Assembly: GCA_913774845.1 (NCBI GenBank)
Contig: CAJYJO010000017.1
Location: 43,569-107,568, forward strand
Direction of reading: 5' to 3'
DNA: 64,000 nt
Origin: an uncultured Microbacterium sp.
GTDB lineage: Bacteria; Actinomycetota; Actinomycetes; Actinomycetales; Microbacteriaceae
The translations under genes and the position numbers were made by a program. The notes under the pieces were generated by a model. It had not been told where the DNA came from. It searched no databases and saw nothing but the letters and a program-made list of their open reading frames with translations. Shown piece by piece: positions 48,559 to 60,072 of the stretch (its first letter is position 1; each line of letters starts with the position of its first letter).

Positions 48559-49155
48559 TCAGTCAGCCGAAACGGCGGTGAGGCCGCGAGCCTCGAGCGC
48601 CGCGAAGATGCGCGCGGTGACCTCGTCGAGGCTGCCGACGCCGTCGACCTCGTCGACGATGCCCCGGGTGCCGTACACGTCGAGGATCGGAGCCGTCTCG
48701 CGCTCGTAGATGCCCAAACGCGTGGCGATGGCCTCTTCGGTGTCGTCGGCGCGCCCCTGCTCCGCCGCCCGCGCGGTGAGCCGCGCCAGCGACTCCTCAC
48801 GCGGCACGACGAGAGCGATCACGGCGTCGAGCGCTTCGTCGCGACCCTCGAGGAACTCGTCGAGGTGCATGACCTGCGCCAGGTTGCGCGGGTACCCGTC
48901 GAGGAGGAACCCCTCCGCGGCGTCGGGCTGCGCGAGACGGTCGCGGACGACGGCACTGGTGAGCTCGTCGGGGACGAGGCTGCCGGCGTCGATGATGGAC
49001 TTCACCTGGAGCCCCAGCTCCGTGCCGTCTTTGACGTTCGCGCGGAACACGTCGCCGGTGGAGACGACGGGGATGCCGAAGGCCTCGCCGACGCGAACGC
49101 CCTGCGTGCCCTTGCCCGAGCCCTGCGGGCCGACGATGAGGAGACGAGCGGTCAT
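48559..49155 (-). CDS. adk: Adenylate kinase
   Basis: The enzyme equilibrates ATP, AMP and ADP. The 198-residue protein has the P-loop GPQGSGKGTQ, the AMP-binding STGDVFRANV and GFLLDGYPRNLAQ, and a short lid (ARAAEQGRADDTEEAIATRL) without the zinc-binding cysteines. Its ATG overlaps the secY stop as ATGA (49152-49155), the classic secY-adk-map order. Confidence 0.96.
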   Translation of the reverse strand: MTARLLIVGPQGSGKGTQGVRVGEAFGIPVVSTGDVFRANVKDGTELGLQVKSIIDAGSLVPDELTSAVVRDRLAQPDAAEGFLLDGYPRNLAQVMHLDEFLEGRDEALDAVIALVVPREESLARLTARAAEQGRADDTEEAIATRLGIYERETAPILDVYGTRGIVDEVDGVGSLDEVTARIFAALEARGLTAVSAD

Positions 49156-50474
49156 CGCAGGAGCCCTTCGTAGTGACGCTGCTGGAGCTGGGCGTCGATC
49201 TGCTTCACGGTCTCGAGGCCGACGCCCACGATGATGAGGATCGAGGCGCCGCCGAACGGGAAGTTCTGGTTGGCGCCCACCGTCGCCAGGGCGACGAGCG
49301 GCAGCAGCGCGATGAGACCGAGGTAGATCGAGCCCGGCAGCGTGATGCGCGTCAGGACGTAGTCGAGGTACTCGGCGGTGGGACGACCCGCACGGATGCC
49401 GGGGATGAATCCGCCGTACTTCTTCATGTTGTCGGCGACATCGACCGGGTTGAAGGTGATCGCGACGTAGAAGTACGCGAAGCCGATGATCAAGAGGAAG
49501 TACACGAGCATGTAGAGCGGGTGGTCGCCGCGCGTGAGGTACTGCGAGATCCAGGTGACCCAGGGGGCGGGCTCCTGGCCGGGCTGCGGCTGGTTGAACT
49601 GGGCGATCAGCGCCGGGATGTACAGCAGCGACGAGGCGAAGATCACGGGCACGACGCCGGCCATGTTCACCTTGATGGGGATGTACGTGTTCGTGCCGCC
49701 GTAGGTGCGGCGCCCCACCATCCGCTTGGCGTACTGCACCGGGATGCGTCGCTGCGACTGCTCGACGAAGACGACGAGGGCGACGATGACGATGCTGACC
49801 GCCAGCACCAGGAGGAAGACCTCGACACCGCGGGCGTTGAGGATCGAGATCATGGCGCCGGGGAAGGTGGCGGCGATCGAGGTGAAGATGAGGATCGACA
49901 TGCCGTTGCCGACACCGCGCTCGGTGACCAGCTCGGCGAACCACATGACCAGGCCCGTGCCGGCGGTCATGGTGATGATCATGAGCAGCTGAGCCCACCA
50001 GATGTCGTTGGTGAGCAGCTGCTGGCACTCGGGCACGCCGGCGGAGCCGAACAGCTGACCCGAGCGCGCGACCGTGACGAGCGTCGTCGACTGCAGCAGC
50101 GCGAGGGCGATCGTCAGGTAGCGGGTGTACTGCGTGAGCTTGGCCTGGCCGGCCTGACCCTCTTTGTAGAGCGTCTCGAAGTGCGGGATGACGACGCGCA
50201 GGAGCTGCACGATGATCGTCGCCGTGATGTACGGCATGACGCCGAGCGCGAAGATCGACAGCTGCAGCAGCGCGCCACCCGAGAACAGGTTGACCAACGA
50301 CAGCAGGCCCTCGGTCCCTCCCGACTGGTTCAGACACTGCTGAACGTTGGGGAAGTCGACGAAGGGCGTCGGCACGTGGGCACCCAGCCGGTAAATGGCG
50401 ATGATGCCCAGCGTGAAGGCGATCTTCCGCCTCAGGTCGGGCGTGCGGAAAACCCGCGCGATGGCGCTGAACAA
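49152..50474 (-). CDS. secY: Preprotein translocase subunit SecY
   Basis: SecY forms the protein-conducting channel with SecE and SecG. The 440-residue protein has ten membrane helices; it starts FRTPDLRRKIAFTLGIIAIYRLGAHVP. The cytoplasmic loop VVFVEQSQRRIPVQYAKR and the late loop KKYGGFIPGIRAGRPTAEYLDYVLTRIT, which contacts SecA and ribosomes, are conserved. It is separated from rplO by a strong hairpin. Confidence 0.97.
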   Translation of the reverse strand: MFSAIARVFRTPDLRRKIAFTLGIIAIYRLGAHVPTPFVDFPNVQQCLNQSGGTEGLLSLVNLFSGGALLQLSIFALGVMPYITATIIVQLLRVVIPHFETLYKEGQAGQAKLTQYTRYLTIALALLQSTTLVTVARSGQLFGSAGVPECQQLLTNDIWWAQLLMIITMTAGTGLVMWFAELVTERGVGNGMSILIFTSIAATFPGAMISILNARGVEVFLLVLAVSIVIVALVVFVEQSQRRIPVQYAKRMVGRRTYGGTNTYIPIKVNMAGVVPVIFASSLLYIPALIAQFNQPQPGQEPAPWVTWISQYLTRGDHPLYMLVYFLLIIGFAYFYVAITFNPVDVADNMKKYGGFIPGIRAGRPTAEYLDYVLTRITLPGSIYLGLIALLPLVALATVGANQNFPFGGASILIIVGVGLETVKQIDAQLQQRHYEGLLR

Positions 50475-50536
50475 GGGAGGATCCTCCAGAACGATCTCGG
50501 CGCGCGCGTCATGGCACGCACCAAAGCAGACTAACG

Positions 50537-50576
50537 CAGAAGGGGCCGACGGCCGTAAGGCCGCCGGCCCCTTCTG
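50537..50576 (-). terminator. Hairpin between rplO and secY
   Basis: A 12-bp stem (50537-50548 with 50565-50576), extended by an inner GGCC/GGCC pairing, lies ten bases after the rplO stop. It may separate the ribosomal genes from secY-adk-map or partly attenuate them. Confidence 0.75.
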
Positions 50577-50585
50577 GGTCGGGCG

Positions 50586-51119
50586 TCAGTTGACGGAACC
50601 GCCGGCGGCGACGATCTTCTGCTCAGCCGAGCCGGAGACCTTGTCGACCGAGACGGTCAGCGCGACCGAGATGTCGCCGGTGCCGAGCACCTTGACCTTC
50701 TCGTTCTTGCGCACGGCGCCCTTGGCCACGAGGTCGGCGACGGTCACGTCGCCACCCTGCGGGTAGAGCTCGCCGAGCTTGTCCAGGTTCACGACCTGGT
50801 ACTCGACACGGAACGGGTTCTTGAAGCCGCGGAGCTTCGGGGTGCGCATGTGCAGCGGCATCTGCCCACCCTCGAAGCCGACCTTGACCTGGTAACGGGC
50901 CTTGGTTCCCTTGGTACCGCGACCGGCGGTCTTACCCTTCGAGCCCTCACCGCGACCCACGCGGGTCTTGGCGGTGCGAGCACCCGGGACGGGACGCAGG
51001 TGGTGGACCTTGAGCACGCCGGGGCGCGCCGCGGGGGATTCCTTCTTCTCGGCCGTCTTCGCGGCCGAGGCCTTCTTCGGGGCGTCGACCGTAGCGGTCT
51101 CGTCCTTCTTGGCAGCCAT
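50586..51119 (-). CDS. rplO: 50S ribosomal protein uL15 with an N-terminal extension
   Basis: uL15 supports large-subunit assembly. The 177-residue protein starts with an extra Ala/Lys-rich stretch ([21 protein letters not shown]) of about 30 residues before [37 protein letters not shown], the standard start. The rest is normal. Its ATG shares one base with the rpmD stop (TAATG). Confidence 0.95.
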   Translation of the reverse strand: MAAKKDETATVDAPKKASAAKTAEKKESPAARPGVLKVHHLRPVPGARTAKTRVGRGEGSKGKTAGRGTKGTKARYQVKVGFEGGQMPLHMRTPKLRGFKNPFRVEYQVVNLDKLGELYPQGGDVTVADLVAKGAVRKNEKVKVLGTGDISVALTVSVDKVSGSAEQKIVAAGGSVN

Positions 51120-51304
51120 TAGTCGATCTCCTCAACCTTGACGAGGTGGGCGACGGTCTTGACGTAACCGCGCGTCTGCGCGTCGTCGGGACGGACGACC
51201 GAGTCGCCGATCCGCTTGAGACCGAGCGAACGCAGCGTGTCACGCTGGTTCTGCTTCTCGCTCACCTTGGACTTGATCTGCGTGACCTTCAGACGCTCGG
51301 CCAT
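51119..51304 (-). CDS. rpmD: 50S ribosomal protein uL30
   Basis: This 61-residue protein reads [37 protein letters not shown], the compact bacterial form of uL30. Both ends overlap its neighbours: ATG at 51304 shares a base with the rpsE stop and its TAA overlaps the rplO start. The tight overlaps show translational coupling. Confidence 0.95.
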   Translation of the reverse strand: MAERLKVTQIKSKVSEKQNQRDTLRSLGLKRIGDSVVRPDDAQTRGYVKTVAHLVKVEEID

Positions 51305-51984
51305 CAGGCACCTACCTTCTGAGCGGCGGCCTCGGCGCGCACGAGGCGGGCCGGGGCGACCTGGTCGAACTCCAGGCCACGGCGGGCGGCCACGGCGCGG
51401 GGCTCCTCGAGCGACTTCAGCGCCTCGACGGTCGCGTGCACGATGTTGATCGTGTTCGACGAACCGAGCGACTTCGACAGCACGTCGTGGATACCGGCGC
51501 ACTCGAGCACGGCGCGGACGGGACCACCGGCGATAACACCGGTACCGGCGGCGGCGGGGCGCAGGAGCACCACACCGGCAGCGGCCTCACCCTGCACGGG
51601 GTGCGGGATGGTCGAGCCCGAACGGGGGACGCGGAAGAAGTTGCGCTTGGCCTCTTCGACACCCTTCGAGATGGCGAGGGGGACTTCGCGGGCCTTGCCG
51701 TAGCCGACACCCACCACACCGTTGCCGTCACCGACGACCACCAGAGCGGTGAAGCTGAAGCGACGACCACCCTTGACGACCTTCGAGACACGGTTGATCG
51801 TCACGACGCGCTCGAGGAACTGGCTCTCGTTGCGGTCGCGCGAACCACGGTCGCGCTGGTTGGTGTTGCGCTCGCGACCACCGCGACGCGGCTCGCGCTC
51901 ACGCTCGGCAGGGGCCTGGGCCGCAGCCGCACCCTCAGCCGGGGCAGTCTGCTCGGTCACTTCGGTCTCCTTGTTGTCACTCAC
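51304..51984 (-). CDS. rpsE: 30S ribosomal protein uS5
   Basis: uS5 acts in decoding fidelity. The 226-residue protein has an actinobacterial N-terminal extension of about 50 low-complexity residues, then [47 protein letters not shown] and [28 protein letters not shown]. The GTG at 51984 overlaps the rplR stop as GTGA. Confidence 0.96.
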   Translation of the reverse strand: MSDNKETEVTEQTAPAEGAAAAQAPAEREREPRRGGRERNTNQRDRGSRDRNESQFLERVVTINRVSKVVKGGRRFSFTALVVVGDGNGVVGVGYGKAREVPLAISKGVEEAKRNFFRVPRSGSTIPHPVQGEAAAGVVLLRPAAAGTGVIAGGPVRAVLECAGIHDVLSKSLGSSNTINIVHATVEALKSLEEPRAVAARRGLEFDQVAPARLVRAEAAAQKVGA

Positions 51985-52340
51985 AGGTTCAGCCCTCCTT
52001 CGCGAGCTCCGTCGGCGATCGCGGCGACGCGGCCGGCGTAGCGGTTGCCGCCACGGTCGAACACGACGTCGGACACGCCCACGGCCTTGGCACGCTCGGC
52101 GACGAGCTCGCCGACCTTGCGGGCCTTGGCGGTCTTGTCACCGTCGAAGCCGCGCAGGTCGGTCTCGAGGGTGGAAGCGGAGGCCACGGTGTGGCCCTTG
52201 CTGTCGTCCACGACCTGGACGAAGACGTGGCGCGCGGAACGCGTCACGACGAGGCGGGGACGCAGCTCGGTGCCCACGACCTTCTTGCGAAGACGCGCGT
52301 GGCGACGAGCACGAGCGACGGACTTTGTCTTGACAGCCAT
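51981..52340 (-). CDS. rplR: 50S ribosomal protein uL18
   Basis: uL18 binds 5S rRNA. The 119-residue protein reads [41 protein letters not shown] and ends [20 protein letters not shown]. The ATG at 52340 is the family start; a GTG six bases earlier overlaps the rplF stop and may also be used. Confidence 0.95.
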   Translation of the reverse strand: MAVKTKSVARARRHARLRKKVVGTELRPRLVVTRSARHVFVQVVDDSKGHTVASASTLETDLRGFDGDKTAKARKVGELVAERAKAVGVSDVVFDRGGNRYAGRVAAIADGAREGGLNL

Positions 52341-52342
52341 GG

Positions 52343-52879
52343 TCACTTACCACTCTTTCCGGCCTTGCGGCGGACGACCTCGCCCGCGTACCGCACACCC
52401 TTGCCCTTGTAGGGCTCCGGCTTGCGGATCTTGCGGATGTTGGCTGCGGCCTCGCCGACGGCCTGCTTGTCGATGCCGCTCACGGTGAGCTTGTTGTTGC
52501 CCTCCACCGTGAGGGTGATGCCCGCGGGCGGGTCGATCAGAACGGGATGCGAGAAGCCGAGGGCGAACTCGACCGAGCTGCCCTTCTGCGCCACGCGGTA
52601 ACCCGTGCCGACGACCTCGAGGCCCTTGGTGTAGCCCTGGGTGACACCGATGATGTTGTTGTTGATGAGCGTGCGGGTCAGGCCGTGGAGCGACCGCGAC
52701 TCGCGCTCGTCGTCGGGGCGGGTGACGAGAACCTGGTTCTCCTCGACCGACACCTCGAGGGGCTGTGCCACGGTGAGCGCGAGCTCGCCCTTGGGGCCCT
52801 TGACGGAGACCTCCCGACCGTTCACCGAAACGGTGACGCCGGCGGGGATGTCGATGGGAAGACGTCCAATACGCGACAT
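52343..52879 (-). CDS. rplF: 50S ribosomal protein uL6
   Basis: uL6 lies at the base of the L7/L12 stalk. The 178-residue protein begins [21 protein letters not shown] and ends [27 protein letters not shown], both standard. It follows rpsH by six bases and overlaps the start region of rplR. Confidence 0.97.
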   Translation of the reverse strand: MSRIGRLPIDIPAGVTVSVNGREVSVKGPKGELALTVAQPLEVSVEENQVLVTRPDDERESRSLHGLTRTLINNNIIGVTQGYTKGLEVVGTGYRVAQKGSSVEFALGFSHPVLIDPPAGITLTVEGNNKLTVSGIDKQAVGEAAANIRKIRKPEPYKGKGVRYAGEVVRRKAGKSGK

Positions 52880-52885
52880 GTCAGA

Positions 52886-53284
52886 TCACCACACGTAGGC
52901 GAGGACTTCCCCGCCGACGCCCTTCTGCTCGGCCTGACGGTCGGTGAGGAGACCGGAGGAGGTGGACAGGATGGCGACACCGAGGCCGCCGAGGACCGTG
53001 GGGACCTCCGTGGACTTGGCGTACACGCGGAGGCCGGGCTTCGAGACGCGCTTGATGCCGGCGATCGACCGCTCGCGGTTCGGGCCGTACTTCAGCGTCA
53101 TGTTGAGGGTCTGGCCGACGCGGGCGTCCTCGACGCTCCAGTCGGCGATGTAACCCTCCTGCTTGAGGATGGCGGCGATGTTGGTCTTGAGCTTGGAGCT
53201 CGGCATCGACACGGAGTCGTGGTGTGCCGAGTTCGCGTTGCGCAGACGGGTCAGCATGTCTGCGACCGGGTCTGTCATCGTCAT
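52886..53284 (-). CDS. rpsH: 30S ribosomal protein uS8
   Basis: uS8 binds 16S rRNA helix 21 and in E. coli represses the spc operon. The 132-residue protein has [33 protein letters not shown] and the C-terminal [31 protein letters not shown]. Two in-frame ATG codons (53284 and 53278) could start it. The rpsN gene that normally precedes rpsH is absent. Confidence 0.97.
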   Translation of the reverse strand: MTMTDPVADMLTRLRNANSAHHDSVSMPSSKLKTNIAAILKQEGYIADWSVEDARVGQTLNMTLKYGPNRERSIAGIKRVSKPGLRVYAKSTEVPTVLGGLGVAILSTSSGLLTDRQAEQKGVGGEVLAYVW

Positions 53285-53346
53285 GTGTTGCTTCTTTCTT
53301 TCATGAGGTTTCGGCTGCCGTTACACGACAGTCGACCTTCGATGAG

Positions 53347-53370
53347 GGGCCCCCGGGATCCCGGGGGCCC
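53347..53370 (-). terminator. 24-bp perfect palindrome between rplE and rpsH
   Basis: A perfectly self-complementary 24-mer (53347-53370, centre GGATCC) starts seven bases after the rplE stop. As RNA it can form about 10 GC-rich pairs with a small loop. It lies where rpsN is found in many bacteria and could terminate or attenuate transcription, or protect the 3' end of a processed mRNA. Confidence 0.65.
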
Positions 53371-53376
53371 GGGGGC

Positions 53377-53967
53377 TCAGGCCTGAGCGTCGGCCGCCTG
53401 GAACGGGAAGCCGAGCTGACGCAGCAGCGAACGGCCCTCGTCGTCGGTCTTCGCGGTGGTGACGATGGTGATGTCGAAACCACGCACGCGGTCGATGCGG
53501 TCCTGATCGATCTCGTGGAACACGGACTGCTCCTGGAGACCGAAGGTGTAGTTGCCGTTGCCGTCGAACTGCTTGGCCGACAGACCGCGGAAGTCGCGGA
53601 TGCGGGGCAGGGCGAGGTTGACAAGGCGGTCCACGAACTCCCACGCACGGTCACCGCGGAGGGTGACGTGCGCACCGATGGCCTGGCCCTCGCGCAGCTT
53701 GAACTGCGCGATGGACTTGCGGGCCTTGGTGACGATGGGCTTCTGACCGGTGATCTTGGTGAGGTCGTCGACCGCACCATCGATCACCTTGCTGTCGCGA
53801 GCAGCCTCGCCGACACCGGTGTTCACGACGACCTTGACCAGGCCGGGAATCTGCATGACGTTGGCGTAGCCGAACTCGTCCTGCAGCGCCTTCTTGATCT
53901 CGGCGTTGTACTTCTGCTTGAGGCGGGGCTGGATCTTGCCAGCCGCCGCGGCAGTCGAGGTGCTCAT
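53377..53967 (-). CDS. rplE: 50S ribosomal protein uL5
   Basis: uL5 binds 5S rRNA and contacts the P-site tRNA. The 196-residue protein has [44 protein letters not shown] and [30 protein letters not shown]. It follows rplX by two bases. Confidence 0.97.
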   Translation of the reverse strand: MSTSTAAAAGKIQPRLKQKYNAEIKKALQDEFGYANVMQIPGLVKVVVNTGVGEAARDSKVIDGAVDDLTKITGQKPIVTKARKSIAQFKLREGQAIGAHVTLRGDRAWEFVDRLVNLALPRIRDFRGLSAKQFDGNGNYTFGLQEQSVFHEIDQDRIDRVRGFDITIVTTAKTDDEGRSLLRQLGFPFQAADAQA

Positions 53968-53969
53968 GT

Positions 53970-54329
53970 TCAGAGGTCCTTGCCTGACTTCTTCGCGAAG
54001 CGCACGCGGACGGTGCGCTTGACGCCATCCTTCACCTGCTCCTCGACACGGTGGCCGACACGGGTCGGCTTCTTGGTCGAGGGGTCGACGAGCGCGACGT
54101 TCGAGATGTGGATCGGGGCCTCGAAGGTTTCGATGCCACCGGTCTTGGTGCCGCGCTGGGACTGGCCCACGCGGTTGTGCTTGGTGACGTAGTTCACGCC
54201 CTCGACGATGACGCGGTTCTGCTCGGTGAGGACCTCGAGGACCTTACCCTGCTTGCCGCGATCTCCGCCGCGCTCGGGCTTGGCGCCCGAGATGACCTGA
54301 ACCAGGTCGCCCTTCTTGATTTTCGCCAT
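53970..54329 (-). CDS. rplX: 50S ribosomal protein uL24
   Basis: uL24 starts large-subunit assembly. The 119-residue protein opens with the KOW motif [29 protein letters not shown] and ends [12 protein letters not shown]. Spacing to rplN and rplE is two bases each, so the three genes are one translational block. Confidence 0.97.
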   Translation of the reverse strand: MAKIKKGDLVQVISGAKPERGGDRGKQGKVLEVLTEQNRVIVEGVNYVTKHNRVGQSQRGTKTGGIETFEAPIHISNVALVDPSTKKPTRVGHRVEEQVKDGVKRTVRVRFAKKSGKDL

Positions 54330-54331
54330 GA

Positions 54332-54700
54332 TCAGATGACCTCCGGGGCGAGCGAGACGATCTTCATGAACTTCTTGTCGCGAAGCTCACGACCGACCGG
54401 TCCGAAGATACGGGTGCCGCGGGGCTCCCCGTCGTTCTTCAGGATCACGGCGGCGTTCTCGTCGAACTTGATGTACGAGCCGTCGGGACGGCGGGTCTGC
54501 TTCACGACGCGGACGACGACGGCCTTGACCACGTCGCCCTTCTTGACGTTTCCACCCGGGATCGCGTCCTTGACCGTAGCGACGATGACGTCGCCCAGGC
54601 CGGCGTAGCGACGGTTGGAGCCGCCGAGCACGCGGATGGTGAGCAGCTCCTTGGCGCCGGTGTTGTCGGCGACCTTCAGCCGGGATTCGTTCTGAATCAC
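54332..54700 (-). CDS. rplN: 50S ribosomal protein uL14
   Basis: uL14 contacts 16S rRNA at a bridge and binds silencing factor RsfS. The 122-residue protein reads [27 protein letters not shown] and ends [12 protein letters not shown], fully standard. Confidence 0.97.
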   Translation of the reverse strand: MIQNESRLKVADNTGAKELLTIRVLGGSNRRYAGLGDVIVATVKDAIPGGNVKKGDVVKAVVVRVVKQTRRPDGSYIKFDENAAVILKNDGEPRGTRIFGPVGRELRDKKFMKIVSLAPEVI

Positions 54701-54735
54701 TTTTTACTCCTTGGGTTCCAAGCAAGCCGCGAGGC

Positions 54736-55068
54736 TTACTTGGCCTTCTCGAGGATCTCGACCAGGCGCCAGCGCTTGGTGGCGCTCAGCGGACGGGTCT
54801 CGTTGATGACGACGAGGTCGCCGATGCCCGCCGAGTTGGTCTCGTCGTGCGCCTTGACCTTCGAGGTGCGACGGATGACCTTGCCGTAGAGCGGGTGCTT
54901 CACGCGGTCCTCGACCTCGACGACGATGGTCTTGTCCATCTTGTCGCTGACGACGTAGCCACGACGCGCCTTGCGGTAACCGCGGGCGTTCTCGTCACGG
55001 ACGTCGTTCTCGGAGTGCTCGTGGCCGGCGACCTGCGCCTCGGCCTCTGCCTTCTTCGCGGTAGCCAT
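54736..55068 (-). CDS. rpsQ: 30S ribosomal protein uS17
   Basis: uS17 binds 16S rRNA early. The 110-residue protein has an extra 30-residue acidic N-terminus and then [46 protein letters not shown]. Its ATG overlaps the rpmC TAA stop (TAATG). Confidence 0.96.
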   Translation of the reverse strand: MATAKKAEAEAQVAGHEHSENDVRDENARGYRKARRGYVVSDKMDKTIVVEVEDRVKHPLYGKVIRRTSKVKAHDETNSAGIGDLVVINETRPLSATKRWRLVEILEKAK

Positions 55069-55379
55069 TACTCCGCCTCTTCCTTCGCGGCGTCGTCAGC
55101 GGCATCCGCCTTCTTCGCCTTGCTCTTCTTCGCCTTCGTCGCCTCGACCGGGGCCGGGGTGGCGCGGATGCCGAGCTCGCGCTCACGGATCACCGTGTAC
55201 AGACGCGCGATGTCGCGCTTGACTGCACGGATGCGGCCGTGGCTCTCGAGCTGGCCGGTAGCCGACTGGAAGCGCAGGTTGAACAGCTCTTCCTTGGCCT
55301 TGCGCAGCTCCTCGACGAGGCGCTGGTCTTCGAACGTGTCGAGCTCGCTCGGGGCGAGCTGCTTGGTGCCGATCGCCAT
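55068..55379 (-). CDS. rpmC: 50S ribosomal protein uL29 with a C-terminal extension
   Basis: uL29 lies at the peptide exit. The 103-residue protein has [61 protein letters not shown], then an Ala/Lys-rich tail of about 30 residues not found in E. coli. It overlaps rplP and rpsQ by TAATG junctions. Confidence 0.96.
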   Translation of the reverse strand: MAIGTKQLAPSELDTFEDQRLVEELRKAKEELFNLRFQSATGQLESHGRIRAVKRDIARLYTVIRERELGIRATPAPVEATKAKKSKAKKADAADDAAKEEAE

Positions 55380-55798
55380 TACGCGTCGCCCTCCTCGCGC
55401 TTGATGATGCGTGCCTTCAGGGGCAGCTTGTGAATGGCACGGGTCAGTGCCTCGCGAGCGAGCTGCTCGTCGACACCCGCGACCTCGAAGAGGACGCGGC
55501 CCGGCTTGACGTTGGCGACCCACCACTCGGGCGAACCCTTACCGGAACCCATGCGGGTTTCCGCGGGCTTCTTGGTGAGGGGGCGGTCGGGGTAGATGTT
55601 GATCCACACCTTTCCGCCACGCTTGATGTGACGCGTCATGGCGATACGAGCGGACTCGATCTGACGGTTGGTCACGTAAGCGGGCGTCAGCGCCTGGATC
55701 CCGAACTCACCGAACGACACCTGGGTGCCACCGGTGGCCTGGCCGGAGCGGCCCGGGTGGTGCTGCTTGCGGTACTTGACCTTGCGGGGGATGAGCAT
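55379..55798 (-). CDS. rplP: 50S ribosomal protein uL16
   Basis: uL16 shapes the A site and peptidyl-transferase centre. The 139-residue protein begins [19 protein letters not shown] and has [26 protein letters not shown], both standard. It overlaps rpsC by one base (TAATG). Confidence 0.97.
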   Translation of the reverse strand: MLIPRKVKYRKQHHPGRSGQATGGTQVSFGEFGIQALTPAYVTNRQIESARIAMTRHIKRGGKVWINIYPDRPLTKKPAETRMGSGKGSPEWWVANVKPGRVLFEVAGVDEQLAREALTRAIHKLPLKARIIKREEGDA

Positions 55799-56556
55799 TA
55801 CGCCGACGCTCCTTCTGCCACGGGGGCCTCGTTGCGCGGGCCACGACGACGGTCGCCGCCGCGGTCGTCACGACCGCGCGACTTGGGCGCGTTGGCCTGC
55901 TCGCGGGCGAGCTCCTTATTGGTGAGGTCGCCCTTGTAGATCCAGACCTTCACGCCGATGCGGCCGAAGGTCGTCTTGGCCTCGTAGAAGCCGTAGTCGA
56001 TGTTCGCGCGCAGGGTGTGCAGGGGCACACGGCCTTCGCGGTAGAACTCCGAGCGGCTCATCTCGGCGCCGCCGAGGCGGCCCGACACCTGGATGCGGAC
56101 ACCCTTGGCACCGGCACGCTGCGCGCCCTGCAGACCCTTGCGCATCGCGCGGCGGAAGGCCACGCGAGCGGTGAGCTGCTCGGCGACACCCTGAGCGACG
56201 AGCTGAGCGTCGGCCTCGGGGTTCTTGACCTCGAGGATGTTCAGCTGGATCTGCTTTCCGGTGAGCTTCTCGAGGTCGGCGCGGATGCGCTCGGCCTCGG
56301 CGCCGCGGCGACCGATCACGATGCCCGGACGGGCGGTGTGGATGTCGACGCGGACGCGGTCACGCGTGCGCTCGATCTCGATGTTGCTGACGCCGGCGCG
56401 GTCGAGCGACGTGGTCAGCAGGCGACGGATCTTGATGTCCTCGGCGAGGTAGTCGGCGTAGCGCTGACCGGCCTTCGTCGAGTCCGAGAACCACCGCGAC
56501 ACGTGGTCGGTGGTGATGCCGAGGCGGAAGCCGTACGGGTTGACCTTCTGTCCCAT
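55798..56556 (-). CDS. rpsC: 30S ribosomal protein uS3
   Basis: uS3 forms the mRNA entry channel. The 252-residue protein starts [25 protein letters not shown], has the KH-domain segment [27 protein letters not shown] and the C-terminal domain [16 protein letters not shown], then an Arg/Asp-rich tail. Its start overlaps the rplV stop. Confidence 0.97.
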   Translation of the reverse strand: MGQKVNPYGFRLGITTDHVSRWFSDSTKAGQRYADYLAEDIKIRRLLTTSLDRAGVSNIEIERTRDRVRVDIHTARPGIVIGRRGAEAERIRADLEKLTGKQIQLNILEVKNPEADAQLVAQGVAEQLTARVAFRRAMRKGLQGAQRAGAKGVRIQVSGRLGGAEMSRSEFYREGRVPLHTLRANIDYGFYEAKTTFGRIGVKVWIYKGDLTNKELAREQANAPKSRGRDDRGGDRRRGPRNEAPVAEGASA

Positions 56557-56954
56557 TACTTGCTCGCCTTCTTGTTGGCGCGAGCCGGGGCCGCCTCAGC
56601 GGTCTCGGGCGTCGCGAGCACGACCGTGATGTGGCTCGTGCGCTTCTTGATCTGGAAGGCGCGACCCTGAGCGCGGGGCTGGAAACGCTTCAGCGTCGTG
56701 CCCTCGTCGACGTACGCGTTCTTCACGTACAGGTCGGCGTCATCCAGGTATTCGTTCGTCTTGTCGGCGGTGACGCGAGCGTTCGCGATCGCCGAGGCGA
56801 CGAGCTTGTAGATCGGCTCGCTCGCGCCCTGCGGCGCGAACTTCAGGATCGCGAGGGCCTCCTCGGCCTGCTTGCCCTTGATGAGCGCGACGACACGACG
56901 AGCCTTCTGAGGGGTCACGCGGATGTGTCGCACGCGTGCGATGGACTCCACCAT
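56556..56954 (-). CDS. rplV: 50S ribosomal protein uL22
   Basis: uL22 lines the exit tunnel and affects macrolide binding. The 132-residue protein has [28 protein letters not shown] and the tunnel loop [26 protein letters not shown]. It follows rpsS by 22 bases. Confidence 0.97.
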   Translation of the reverse strand: MVESIARVRHIRVTPQKARRVVALIKGKQAEEALAILKFAPQGASEPIYKLVASAIANARVTADKTNEYLDDADLYVKNAYVDEGTTLKRFQPRAQGRAFQIKKRTSHITVVLATPETAEAAPARANKKASK

Positions 56955-56976
56955 TTCTCTCTCCTCCTCGGTCGCC

Positions 56977-57258
56977 TTAGCGGCGACGGCCCTTCTTGTC
57001 GTCCTTCACGTGGCCGCGGAAGGTGCGGGTGGGCGAAAACTCGCCCAGCTTGTGGCCGACCATGGTCTCGGTCACGAACACGGGGATGTGCTTGCGACCG
57101 TCGTGCACGGCGATGGTGTGTCCCAGCATGGCGGGGATGATCATCGAACGGCGCGACCAGGTCTTGATGACGTTCTTCGAACCGGCTTCGTTCTGCGAGA
57201 CGACCTTGCGAAGCAGGTGCTCGTCGACGAAGGGGCCCTTCTTAAGGCTGCGAGGCAT
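56977..57258 (-). CDS. rpsS: 30S ribosomal protein uS19
   Basis: uS19 lies in the small-subunit head. The 93-residue protein begins [19 protein letters not shown] and has [47 protein letters not shown]. It is complete and 12 bases after rplB. Confidence 0.97.
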   Translation of the reverse strand: MPRSLKKGPFVDEHLLRKVVSQNEAGSKNVIKTWSRRSMIIPAMLGHTIAVHDGRKHIPVFVTETMVGHKLGEFSPTRTFRGHVKDDKKGRRR

Positions 57259-57270
57259 CTTCCTCTACTC

Positions 57271-58110
<840 letters not shown>

Positions 58111-58134
58111 TGTTGTTGTCCTCTATCCCGACCG

Positions 58135-58434
58135 TCAGCCGACAGACGTGAAGATGTCGATGGTGCCCGACTTCAGCGACACGATGGCGCGCTTGGTGTC
58201 CTTGCGCTTGCCGATGCCGAAGCGGGTGCGACGGGCCTTGCCCACGCGGTTGATCGTGTTGACCGAAGCGACCTTGACGCCGAAGATCTTCTCGATCGCG
58301 AGCTTGATCTCGGTCTTCGACGAGCGGGGGTCCACCAGGAAGGTGTACTTGCCCTCGTCGATGAGCGAGTAGCTCTTCTCGGAGACGACCGGCTTCAGGA
58401 TGATGTCGCGCGGGTCCTTGTTGACGGCGGTCAT
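58135..58434 (-). CDS. rplW: 50S ribosomal protein uL23
   Basis: uL23 is at the tunnel exit and docks trigger factor and SRP. The 99-residue protein reads [50 protein letters not shown]. Its start overlaps the rplD stop by four bases. Confidence 0.97.
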   Translation of the reverse strand: MTAVNKDPRDIILKPVVSEKSYSLIDEGKYTFLVDPRSSKTEIKLAIEKIFGVKVASVNTINRVGKARRTRFGIGKRKDTKRAIVSLKSGTIDIFTSVG

Positions 58435-59093
58435 GCCGAGACCTCCTCGGTGGCGCCGGACTTCGACGCGACGAACGCGTCGTAAGCGGCCTTGGTGAAG
58501 ACGATGTCGTCGGAGACGAGCACGTCGTAGGCGTTCAGCTGACCGAAGGACAGCACGTGGACGTACGCGAGGTTGCGCACGCTCTTGACCGTCAGCTCGT
58601 CGTCGCGGTCGATGACCACCAGGACGTTCTTGACGGCGCCGAGGGCGTTGAGCACGGTCGCGGCAGTCTTGGTCGAGGGAGCACCCTCGATGCCGAAGCC
58701 GTCGACGACGTGCAGGCGCTGGCCACGGGCCCGGTCGCTGAGCGCGCCGAGCAGAGCGGCGGCGATCATCTTCTTGGGGGTGCGCTGGCCGTAGTCGCGG
58801 GGCTTCGGGCCGTGGACGATGCCACCACCGGTCATGTGCGGCGCGCGGATCGAGCCCTGACGGGCGTTACCCGTGCCCTTCTGCTTGAAGGGCTTGCGGC
58901 CGGCACCGGAGACCTCGCCACGACGCTTGGTCGAGTGCGTGCCCTGGCGAGCCGCGGCGCGCTGCGCCACGACGACCTGGTGGATGAGCGGGATGTTCGT
59001 CTTGACGTCGAAGAGCGCGGCGGGCAGCTCGACAGAGCCGGCCTTCTTGCCGTCGGCCTTCACGACGTCGAGCGCGAGAGTCGAGTCAGCCAT
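58431..59093 (-). CDS. rplD: 50S ribosomal protein uL4
   Basis: uL4 lines the exit tunnel and in E. coli also represses the S10 operon. The 220-residue protein has [50 protein letters not shown], the tunnel loop, and a normal C-terminus. It follows rplC by two bases. Confidence 0.97.
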   Translation of the reverse strand: MADSTLALDVVKADGKKAGSVELPAALFDVKTNIPLIHQVVVAQRAAARQGTHSTKRRGEVSGAGRKPFKQKGTGNARQGSIRAPHMTGGGIVHGPKPRDYGQRTPKKMIAAALLGALSDRARGQRLHVVDGFGIEGAPSTKTAATVLNALGAVKNVLVVIDRDDELTVKSVRNLAYVHVLSFGQLNAYDVLVSDDIVFTKAAYDAFVASKSGATEEVSA

Positions 59094-59095
59094 GA

Positions 59096-59755
59096 TCAGG
59101 CACCCTTCACTGCGTTGCGGACGTAGACGATGCGGCCACGAGCACCGGGGACGGCGCCCTTGACGAGCATGAGTCCCTTCTCGGCGTCGACGGCGTGCAC
59201 CGTGAGGTTGAGGACGGTCACGCGCTCGCCACCCATACGGCCGGCCATGCGCATGCCCTTGAAGACGCGGCTCGGGGTCGACGACGCGCCGATCGAGCCG
59301 GGCTTGCGGTGGTTGCGGTGCGCACCGTGGGATGCGGAGACGCCCTTGAAGTTGTGACGCTTCATGACACCTGCGGTGCCCTTGCCCTTGCTGGTGCCGA
59401 CGACGTCGACCAGCTGGCCGGCCTCGAACAGGCCGTCGACGGTGAGCTCCTGGCCCAGCGCGTAGTCTGCGGCGTCAGCCGTGCGCACCTCGGTGAGGTG
59501 ACGGCGCGGGGTGACGCCGGCGGCGTCGAAGTGAGCCGTGAGGGGCTTGTTTACCTTGCGGGGGTCGATCTGGCCGTAGCCGATCTGGACGGCGTTGTAA
59601 CCGTCCTTCTCGACCGAGCGGAGCTGGGTCACGACGTTCGGGGCGACCTCGATGACGGTGACGGGAACGAGCTTGCCGTTCTCGTCCCACACCTGGGTCA
59701 TGCCGAGCTTGGTGCCGAGAAGGCCCTTGGAGATCTTGGAGTTGATGTCAGCCAT
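59096..59755 (-). CDS. rplC: 50S ribosomal protein uL3
   Basis: uL3 starts large-subunit assembly and reaches the peptidyl-transferase centre. The 219-residue protein begins [27 protein letters not shown] and has the loop [45 protein letters not shown] with its conserved Gln-region equivalent. The ATG at 59755 lies eight bases after rpsJ. Confidence 0.97.
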   Translation of the reverse strand: MADINSKISKGLLGTKLGMTQVWDENGKLVPVTVIEVAPNVVTQLRSVEKDGYNAVQIGYGQIDPRKVNKPLTAHFDAAGVTPRRHLTEVRTADAADYALGQELTVDGLFEAGQLVDVVGTSKGKGTAGVMKRHNFKGVSASHGAHRNHRKPGSIGASSTPSRVFKGMRMAGRMGGERVTVLNLTVHAVDAEKGLMLVKGAVPGARGRIVYVRNAVKGA

Positions 59756-59763
59756 GTCGAACC

Positions 59764-60072
59764 TCAGAGCTTGATCTCGATGTTGACATCGGCCGGGAGG
59801 TCGAGACGCATCAGCGAGTCGACGGCCTTGGGCGTCGGGTCGATGATGTCGATGAGGCGCTTGTGGGTGCGCATCTCGAAGTGCTCGCGGCTGTCCTTGT
59901 ACTTGTGGGGCGACCGGATGACGCACACGACGTTCTTCTCGGTCGGAAGGGGAACCGGGCCCACCACGGTGGCGCCGGCACGGGTCACGGTGTCGACGAT
60001 CTTGCGCGCCGACGAATCGAGTCCGGCGTGGTCGTACGACTTCAGGCGAATGCGGATCTTCTGTCCCGCCAT
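59764..60072 (-). CDS. rpsJ: 30S ribosomal protein uS10
   Basis: uS10 (also NusE) joins the small-subunit head and transcription antitermination complexes. The 102-residue protein reads [25 protein letters not shown] and [23 protein letters not shown], all standard. It is the first gene of the S10 operon, with a leader of roughly 300 bases. Confidence 0.98.
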   Translation of the reverse strand: MAGQKIRIRLKSYDHAGLDSSARKIVDTVTRAGATVVGPVPLPTEKNVVCVIRSPHKYKDSREHFEMRTHKRLIDIIDPTPKAVDSLMRLDLPADVNIEIKL

